This document shows, in pieces, positions 36,428 through 46,300 of a stretch of DNA of 64,000 nt. Location of the stretch: the NCBI RefSeq assembly GCF_000832125.1, contig NZ_JPRK01000002.1:1-64000 (forward strand), read 5' to 3'. The translations under genes were made by a program, and so were the position numbers. This DNA is from Flavobacterium hibernum. GTDB taxonomy: Bacteria > Bacteroidota > Bacteroidia > Flavobacteriales > Flavobacteriaceae. The notes under the pieces were generated by a model. That model was given only the letters and a program-made list of their open reading frames with translations. It was not told the origin of the DNA and did no database searches. The number at the start of each line of letters is the position of its first letter. Within the stretch, counting starts at the first letter, position 1.

Positions 36428-37357
36428 TTAAAAGAATCTAGGAGATTTTAATCCCTTTTTGCGTGATACTAATTCAAATCGAAGCATAATTTCGTGCGTA
36501 CCGCTATTATAATTTTGTAATTCGGTAGTACTATAATCGTAAGAATAGCCTATAAGAAACTGCGGTGTGATTTGTAATGATGCCAATGCACTTACAGAAT
36601 CTGCTGTTCGATAAGAAGCTCCAAGTGTTACGCAGTTATTGAACATAAAATTGGCAGAGAAATCGGCTATTAATGGAGCTCCAGCCACGTATTTTACCAT
36701 TACAGCAGGTTTAAATTTGGTATGTGCCGAGAGGTCAAAAACAATTCCTCCAATAAGATAAAGATGCATACGTTCGTTAACCAAATCATCGGCAATATCA
36801 TCATAATTATAGCGTTCTCTGGTCAAAAAGTTTGGAATCGATATTCCGATATAATCTCGTTCGCCATGCCAGTATAAACCTGCACCAACTACCGGAAGAA
36901 ATTTATTGGTAATATTTTCACGAAACTGAACATCAGGATCTCTATAACTTCCTTTTGTCCAATCGATATTAATAACTCGACCACCTCCTTTTATTCCAAA
37001 AGATAATTTATGAGTTAGCCCTGACGGAATGGTATAGGAGAAGTTTGCATCAAGATACTGCTCTTCTGATGGGCCAATTTCCTCGCTTACTACAGATAAA
37101 CCTAGTCCAACGTTTTTTCCCACAGGAGTATCAAGCGTAAAAGATTGTGTGTTTGGTGCGCCTTCAAGTCCAACCCATTGTGATCTGTAAATACCAGTTA
37201 TAGCCAAGTGTCCTAATGATCCGGCATACGCAGAGTTTACACTAAGCGTATTGTACATATACTGCGTGTATTGGGGATCTTGCTGTGCTATCGCGCCAAA
37301 TACAGAAAGCATTGTAAGGGTTGTGAAAATCTTTTTTATATTTTTAATCATAGCCAA
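36428..37357 (-). CDS. PorP/SprF-family T9SS membrane protein
   Basis: A 309-residue outer-membrane beta-barrel with a signal peptide ending near AIAQQ. The family start DPQYTQYMYNTLSVNSAYAGSLGHLAITGIYRSQWVGLEGAPNTQSFTLDTPV is diagnostic, as are GKNVGLGLSVVSEEIGPSEEQYLDANFSYTIP and the closing strand FELVSRKKG. Proteins of this family serve a dedicated T9SS substrate encoded next to them (as SprF serves SprB). It begins 22 bases after the adhesin stop and ends 10 bases before the OmpA gene; the second in-frame ATG at 37351 could also be the start. Confidence 0.94.
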   Translation of the reverse strand: MAMIKNIKKIFTTLTMLSVFGAIAQQDPQYTQYMYNTLSVNSAYAGSLGHLAITGIYRSQWVGLEGAPNTQSFTLDTPVGKNVGLGLSVVSEEIGPSEEQYLDANFSYTIPSGLTHKLSFGIKGGGRVINIDWTKGSYRDPDVQFRENITNKFLPVVGAGLYWHGERDYIGISIPNFLTRERYNYDDIADDLVNERMHLYLIGGIVFDLSAHTKFKPAVMVKYVAGAPLIADFSANFMFNNCVTLGASYRTADSVSALASLQITPQFLIGYSYDYSTTELQNYNSGTHEIMLRFELVSRKKGLKSPRFF

Positions 37358-37379
37358 TTTTATTTTGGTTATTGCTATT

Positions 37380-40300
37380 TTATTTTAAATAAAGCCATCC
37401 GGATGTTTTTGGAGAACCATTACCCAGATCAAGAATATAGAAATAGGTACCTTCCGGAAGTGTTTTTGCAGAGCCGTCTGCTTTGCCGTCCCACGTGTTG
37501 TTGTAGCCTTTTTTATAGTAGATTAAATTACCCCAGCGATTAAATATTTGTAGCTGATTGTCTGGATATTGTGAGATACAGTCAATGTAGAATGTATCGT
37601 TCTGACCATCATCATTTGGAGAAAATTCATTGAAAATTTTCAAACAATTAGGAGCAACCGTTGCACTATCTTGATTATTTGACGAATTGCTATCTATTTG
37701 ATCCATTTTTACAAATTGAGCGGTGTTTAAATAATCATTAAAATCAACCACTTTTACCGAGATTGTCAGGGTTTGAGAACCTTTTGATGCTACAGAAGGA
37801 ATGGTCCAAATTCCGGTTGTACTGTTGTATACTCCTGACGATACGGTAAACGTATCTAATTGATAACCTTTTGGCAGTATATCCAGAACCTCAACATTTG
37901 TGGCGGTTAGATTTCCAAGATTTTCGGCTGTAATGGTAAAGGTTACCGTGCTGTACATTGGTACATTTATTTGGTCGACCTCTTTGTTTATAGCAATATC
38001 TGTTGCCGAAATATTAATGAATTCAGAGTCTTCATCATCTTCACTTTGATCACCATTATCATTATTTGGCTTACTGTCAGGATCGTATTGATCGCTCGCG
38101 GTAACTTGGGCAATGTTTAAATAATCGTAACCATCGAGTCCATGCGGACTTACAACGGTAACTTGATAGGTTAAAGTTATACCACCAACAGGAACTGTTA
38201 AGTTGACCCATTTTATAGCGTTTTTGCTAAACAATCCACCATTTGTAATATTGGTAATATTGCGGTAGCCTAGTGGAATTATATCTTCGATTGCAACTCC
38301 TGTCGCCTGACTTGGTCCTGCATTGTTGAGTTGTATTGTGAAGGTTATAACCTCATCTATATTTGGATTTTTATTACTTACTGTTTTATCTAAACTTAAA
38401 TCTGCGATTGGAACATTAATTTGAATACTGTCGTAGTCGTCTTCTGTTTTAATCCCATTGTTTGGTGTAGAATCTGGATCTGGCATATTACTCGCAACAA
38501 TTTCAGTTTCATTGGTATATTCATTTGCTGTGCCGGACGGCGTATTTACTTTGGCATATATATCCAAGGTTTGAGTTTCTCCATTATTTACCGTGCCGGT
38601 TGTCCATATTCCAGTTACGTAGTTGTAAATACCACTCGTTGCAGAATTTGTTTGATACGTAAACCCACGCGGAAGCAAATCTTTTACTCTCACACCGCTA
38701 GCATCGCCAGGGCCATCATTTTTTACCGTAATATTAAAAATGACGGTTGTACCAACATCAAATGTTGTACTACCTGATTGCGTCGTTTTACTAATCGATA
38801 AATCGGCCATAAGAACGGAAGGTGTAACTGTTGCAGTTGCATAATCATCTTCGTTAACAACACCGTTATTTGGAGTCGAATTTGGGTCAGGCATGCTGCT
38901 TGCAGTTATTTCTGCAATATTGAGATAATTTCCTGTGGCATTTACTGTTGCAGTAATTTGCAATGTTTGAGAATCTCCATTTACAAAAGATCCTATATTC
39001 CAAATCCCTGTATTTCTATTATAGGATCCTTTTGTTGCGGTAAAACTGTTAAAAGTATAACCGGAAGGAAGTAAATCTTTGACTTGAACTCCCGATGTGT
39101 TTTGTGGGCCGCTATTGGTTACAACAATTTCAAAGGTTACTTGCGCTCCAATTAATGGTGTTGCATTATTAACTGTTTTGGTCAGAGATAAGTTTGCCGC
39201 CTGATTTGTTGGAGTAGTAGTAGCTGTTGCATAATCATCTTCGGTAACAACACCGTTATTTGGAGTCGAATCTGGATCAGTAAGATCTGCAGCTGTTATT
39301 TCGGCAATATTAGTGTAGTTTCCTGTAAGATTTACAGTTGCTGTTATCTGTAGTGTTTCAGATTTTCCATTGGCCAAATTCCCTATAGTCCATAATCCGT
39401 TAATCGGGTTATAAGTTCCTGTTGAAATCGTAAATCCGTTATATGTATATCCCGAAGGCAATAAATCAGTTACTTTAACTCCAGTATTATTAAGCGGACC
39501 ATTATTGGTTACAACAACCTGAAATGTAACTTGTGAACCTACTAAAGGAGTCGAATTATTTACCGTTTTTGTTAAAGATAAATCAGAATTTGTAGCTTGT
39601 TGTATAGGCACTGTTATAGCAGTTGCATAATCATCTTCGGTTGTTACTCCATTATTAGGAGTAGAGTCAGGATCAGGTACATCCGCTGTCGTTATTTCTG
39701 CAATATTGAGGTAGTTACCAGTTCTGTTTACACTAGCCGTTATTTGCAGCGTTTCGGATTTTCCATTAATTAAATTCCCAATATTCCATATTCCCGTTGT
39801 TGGATTATAAGTTCCGGTTGAAATTGTAAATCCGTTGAAAGTATATCCCGAAGGCAATAAATCAGTTACTTTAACTCCCGTATTATCAAGCGGACCATTG
39901 TTACTTATCACAACTTCAAATACTACCAGAGTTCCTGTAACTGGAGTGGTATTATTTACAGTTTTTATCAATGACAAATCAGAGTTTGTAGCTTGCTGTA
40001 CTGGTACTGTTACTGCAGTTGCATAATCATCTTCGGTTGTTACTCCATTGTTTGGTGTTGAGTCAGGATCAGGGACATCTGCGGTTGTTATTTCTGCAAT
40101 ATTAATGTAATTGCCAGTTCTGTTTACAGTAGCCGTTATTTGCAGTGTTTCGGATTTTCCATTAATTAAATTCCCAATATTCCATATTCCCGTTGTTGGA
40201 TTATAAGTTCCGGTTGAAATTGTAAATCCGTTAAATGTATATCCCGAAGGCAATAAATCAGTTACTTTAACACCTGTATTATCAAGCGGACCACTATTAC

Positions 40301-43300
40301 TTACTACAACTTCAAATGTTACCTGAGTTCCTGTAACTGGAGTGGTATTATTTACAGTTTTTGTCAATGACAAATCAGAGTTTGTAGCTTGTTGTACTGG
40401 TACTGTTACTGCAGTTGCATAATCATCTTCGGTTGTTACTCCATTATTAGGAGTCGAGTCAGGATCAGGGACATCTGCGGTTGTTATTTCTGCAATATTG
40501 AGGTAGTTACCAGTTCTGTTTACAGTAGCAGTTACTTGCAGCGTTTCGGATTTTCCATTAATTAAATTCCCAATATTCCATATTCCCGTTGTTGGATTAT
40601 AAGTTCCTGTTGAAATTGTAAATCCGTTGAAAGTATATCCCGAAGGTAATAAATCTGTTACTTTAACCCCTGAATTATTTTGTGGGCCATTGTTGGTTAC
40701 TACAATTTCAAATGTTACCAAAGATCCCGTTACAGGAGTTGGATTATTTACCGTTTTAGTCAATGATAAATCCGAAGATTGATTTATTGGAGTTGTCGAT
40801 GCAGTTGCATAATCATCTTCGGTTACTATTCCATTATTAGTTGTAGAGTCAGGATCGGGTACATCTGCAGCTGTTATTTCAGCAATATTACTGTAGTTTC
40901 CTGTTGAATTTACAATAGCAGTTATTTGTAGCGTTTCAGATTTTCCATTAATTAAACTTCCTATAGTCCATATTCCAGTTGTTGGATTATAAGTTCCAGT
41001 TGAAATCGTAAATCCGTTGAATGCATATCCAGAAGGCAGTAAATCAGTTACTTTAACTCCTGTATTGTCACGCGGACCATTATTGGTTACTACAACTTCA
41101 AATGTCACCATAGATCCTGTTACCGGAGTTGGATTATTTACCGTTTTAGTCAGTGATAAATCAGAGTCTGTAACTTGTAATATTGGCACCACAAAAGCAG
41201 TACCGTAATCATCCTCCGTTGTAACTCCATTATTTGGCGTAGAGTCAGGATCAGGCAGATTAGCAGCTGTTACCTCAGCAATATTAGTATAATTTCCTGT
41301 AGGATTTACTGTTGCAATTATCTGTAAAGTTTCAGATTTTCCATTTATTAAATTCCCTACATTCCATATACCTGTTGTGGAGTTATACGTTCCTGTCGAA
41401 ATTGTATATCCATTTAAAATGTATCCCGAAGGTAATAAATCGGTTACTTGAACACCTGAATTATCTTGTGGACCATTGTTTGTTAGAATAATTTCAAAAG
41501 TTGCTAATGTACCTATCAACGGAGTGGTGTTATTAACATTTTTAGTTAATGATAAATCAGAAGATTGATATATCGGAATTGTTACCGCGCTTGAGTAATC
41601 ATCTTCGGTTGTGTTTCCATTGTTTGGTGTTGAGTCAGGATCGGGAAGATCTGCGGCTGTAATCTCGGTAATATTTGTATAGTTACCGGTCGCATTTACC
41701 CTCGCTGTAATTTGCAGTGTTTCAAATTTTCCATTGACTAAATTACCTACAGTCCAAATTCCGGTAGCAGGATCATAAGCTCCAGTCGAAACTGTAAAAC
41801 TATTGTATGTATATCCGGAAGGCAATAAATCAGTTACTTCAACGCCAGTATTGTCTTGTGGCCCTCCATTAGTTACAATAATGGTAAATGTAACCATAGA
41901 ACCAACTGTTGGCGTGTTATTGCTAACTGTTTTTGCAATAGACAAATCGGACACGGCAGATACAGGTGCTGTTGTAGCTTGACTATAATCATCTTCTGTA
42001 GTGTTTCCATTATTAGGAGTTGAGTTAGGATCAGGAAGATCAGCAGCTGTAACCTCGGCAGTATTTAGATAATCTCCCGTTGGATTTACTGTTGCTCTAA
42101 TTTGTAGGGTTTCAAATTTTCCATTGACCATATTTCCAACAAGCCATTGTCCTGTCGTTGGATTATATGCTCCGGTTGATACCGTAAACGAGCTATAGGT
42201 ATAGCCGGATGGTAGTAAATCAGTTATCTCTACATTCGTATTATCATTTGGACCATTATTAGTTACTACAATCTCAAAAGTAACCTGTGAACCTATTAGA
42301 GGAGTTGCATTATTTACAGATTTTATTAATGCTAAATTAGATATTGGCTGAATAGGAGTAACAATTACATTAGCTTCATCATCTTCGCTTTGATCTCCGT
42401 CATCATTATTAGGTGTACTATCAGGATCAGGTAAACTACTGGCGGTTACTTGTGCAGTATTTATGTAAACCCCCGTTGCTAATACTTTTGCATCAATAAT
42501 AAGCGATTCTGCAACTCCTTTATCTACAGTACCAACATTCCAGATGCCTGTAATGTTATTATAAAGACCGGCAGATGAGCTGTAGTTTACAAATTGATAT
42601 CCGGTTGGCAATAAATCTTTAACCTGAATTCCAGTTGCATTATTTGGACCATCATTTTGAATGATAAGCTCAAAAGAAATCTGACTACCAACTACTGGGT
42701 TTGTATTTCCTGCAATTACATTCTTAGTCAAAGATAAATCTGCAGAAGGCCCGATATAGGTAATTTCGGCATTGTCTTCATCATCTTCGCTTTGATCTCC
42801 ATCATCATTGTTAGGTGTACTATCTGGATCTGGCAAATCGCTGGCTGTTATTTGAGCGACGTTACGATAACTTCCTAAAGGAGTTACAAATGCACTAAAA
42901 GTTAAATTGGTATTAGTACCATTTGCTAATGCTATATTTTTCCATTCAAGTGTTGCTGTGGCAGCTTGATATGTTCCTCCAACCGATACAGATCCGGGAA
43001 TTAATGTATAACCTACCGGAATCACATCTTGCACAGCTATTCCCGTTGCATTTCCGGGACCTTTATTAATTAGGTTAAGCGTAAAATCAACTTGTTCTCC
43101 CGCTGCTGCAGATGTTGGTGTAACAATTTTAGTAAGTTCTAAATCGGCAGATTTTAGGGTAATATTTGCACTTGCCATATCATCTTCAGGAAGACCATTT
43201 CCTGGTGTACTGTCTGGGTCAACTTGGCGTGAAGTTTGAATCTCGGCAGTATTCATATAATTGGCAGATGTAGCAACATTTACCTTTGCCGTAATTTGCA

Positions 43301-46300
43301 ATGTAATAGAGTTTCCATTGTTGAGGTTTCCTATATTCCAGATACCTGTAGTGCTATTGTATTTGCCCGAACCATTGTCACTAATATAAGTGTAACCTGG
43401 AGGGAGTTTGTCTAAAACAGTTACTCCGGTTGCGGTATTAGGACCGCTGTTAGTAGCTCTAATTGTAAATACTACATTATCATTAATACTTACTGAAGTT
43501 GGTGAAACCGTTTTTTGAAGTGATAAATCAGCCATATCTATTGATACAGAAACACTATCCTGATCATCTTCAGTTTCTATTTGATTATTAGGTGTGCTGT
43601 CTGGGTCAAATTGATCAGATTGTATAATTTCGGCTTTATTTACAGTACTTCCTGTAGATCTAATAATAGCTTTAAATGTTAAGTTTAATCTGCCACCATT
43701 AGGGATAGTAAGATTGTACCAAGTCAAAGTATTATCTCCCAAATTATATTGCCCGGATAAATTTGCAGATCCTGGTACAATACTAAATCCTGTAGGGATA
43801 TAATCTCTTACTGCTACGCCAGTTGCCGTTACAGTTCCACCAAGCGAATTATTATTAAAAATTTGGATATTAAAAGTTACTTCATCTCCGGCGTTTCCAT
43901 GAGTAGGAGATACAGATTTTGTTAGTTCAAGATCCGAAACAGAAAGTATGGTAAGCGTCATAGTATCGCTAGAAACAGGGCACGTTCCATTATTTACAGT
44001 CCATTGCAGTTGATAAGTGCCGGAAATTGCACCGGTTATTGCAGTTGTTGGAGATGTACTATCAACAAATCCTAAAGTAGTTGGACCTACTATTTGAGTC
44101 CATTCTCCCGAGCCAACTGTTGGTGGTAAAGCATTCATGTTGATAGGAGAAAATTGCGGAACCGTTTGATTAGGTCCGGCATCAGCAGTTGTAGGCTCTT
44201 CATAAATAGTAACTGTAACAGAATCTTGAGAAATACAGCCATTGTTATTTAATGTTGTCACTGTCCACAAAAATTCATAAGTGCCGGGTTGTAATCCAAG
44301 CATTACAGAATTGGGATCATTTACGGCGCCAATACTTGCCGCTGGGCCGGAGACCTTTGTCCAAGTACCAATTCCTGAAGTTACAGGTACTGCGGCCATA
44401 GTAGCAAAATCAGCATTACATAATTCTTGATCAGGTCCCGCATTTGCTTTAGAGGGAGGTATATCATTAAAGGTTATTGAAACTGTATCAATAGAGGGCT
44501 GACATAAAGATGGATTAGTAAATGGGCCACTAGATACTGTCCATGTTAAAATATAAGTACCTAATGTCGTTATATTCGATAAAGTTGTAACTGGACTATT
44601 TGGACTGTCTATTATAACAGCTCCTCCAGACGGATCATCTGAAGGCGAAGCAAAAGACCATTTACCAATGCCAACTGTAGGAGTTACTGCAGCAGTTTTA
44701 TAGGTTGTCTGACATGCGGCTGTTTCATCTGGACCTGCATTGGCAACGCTTGGAGCGGCATTCATTTGTATACGAACAATATCTGATAATGTTCGACAGG
44801 ACCCACTTTCAAAAACCCATTCTAAAATATAAAGTCCAGGAATTGTTAAATTTAAAACATTACTTTTTGGTGCTGATGGTGTCTCAATAACAGCAACACT
44901 TCCTGCAGGTTGATAAACAAACTTCCATTCCGCTTTTGTAACATCTGGAGGAGGCACATTTCCGTCTAAAGCTGTTGTTCCGCCAACATCAGTAATACAG
45001 AGGTTTTGATCCGGTCCTGCATTAGGATTGACACTTGCACCGCTAAAAACATCTATATTTACATCATCTGATGATCCGGAGCAAGTAGAGCCGTCTGGAT
45101 TAGTGGAAGAAGGCGTAGTGTAAGTAAAGACATAAGTGTTACCAGGAATTACAGTGGCATTTGCAATATAACTGTTAGAAGGTGATTGTGTAATAACAAC
45201 ATCGGCAACGTTTCCAGAAGTACTGCGAAGTGTCCATGTTCCGGTAGAGTTTTTGTTTCCGATAAGTTGAATACTCGTAACATCGCAATATGTTTGATCT
45301 GGACCAGCATTCGCAGGAGGAGCAACTGTTACGATCATGTCATCAAATGTGGGTGGACATAAAAACACACTTTTTGCATTAATGGTCCATCTAAAGGTAT
45401 AAGTTCCAGTAACAAGTCCGTTAATAACAGTATTTGGATTGGCCGGATTAACAATATTGGGTTGATTTGGCGCACCAGTAAGTAAAGACCACTGTCCAAC
45501 CTCAAAAAAACTGTCATAAGCATTTCCAGCCATCGTCACACTTGTATTATTACAAATATTTTGATCTGGTCCGGCAGCGGCAACATGAGGCGGAATTCCA
45601 ATTGTTAAGTTAATATCATCAAAAGATTCACCACAAATATTGGCATTTACAGTCCATCTAAAAATGTAATAACCACTGTATAAAAATGTAAAAACAGCAT
45701 TAGGATCATGTTCATCACTAATAGTATAATTACCCGCTCCAGATATTCTTGTCCAAGTTCCAGTTGCCCCAGCGCTAACAGTTGCAGCCATTGTTACTAT
45801 AGAACCACAAATTTCTTGATCAGGACCAGCAACAGCAGCTGGAGGAGTGACAGCAATAGTAACTTTTACGCTGCTCATACTTGGTATACATATTCTTAGT
45901 CTATTTTCTATTGCCCAGGTAAAAGTATAAGTTCCATCTCCAGGAACTGTTACCAAAGTATTAGGATCATTAATATTTGCAATTACAACTCCTGCTGAGG
46001 GTGATACAGTCCAAGTTCCAAAATCTTGTCCTTCGGGCGTATTTCCACTTAAGTTAAATGTATTGGTTCCATTAGGATAGCAAGTATCTGGTCCAGCATT
46101 AGAACTCGTTGGAGCAATGCTATTGGTTGTGAATATCTGCATGTTGTCAGAAACAGCTGCACCGCAAGTTGGTCCAGGATGTAGATATTCGATGGTCCAT
46201 TTTAACTCATAAACAGCATTTGAAGTCAATAATCCTGAAACAATCGCATTAGGATCGTGTACATTAGAAAACGTTAGAGTATCAGGTCCTGAAACTTGAC

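Noticed and set aside
39600..41210. Regularly spaced repeats suggestive of a CRISPR array, with short plus-strand frames
   Set aside because: The 390-396 base units are codons of DUF11 domains in one continuous minus-strand reading frame, with no short repeat/unique spacer pattern; plus-strand frames recur only because the DNA repeats.
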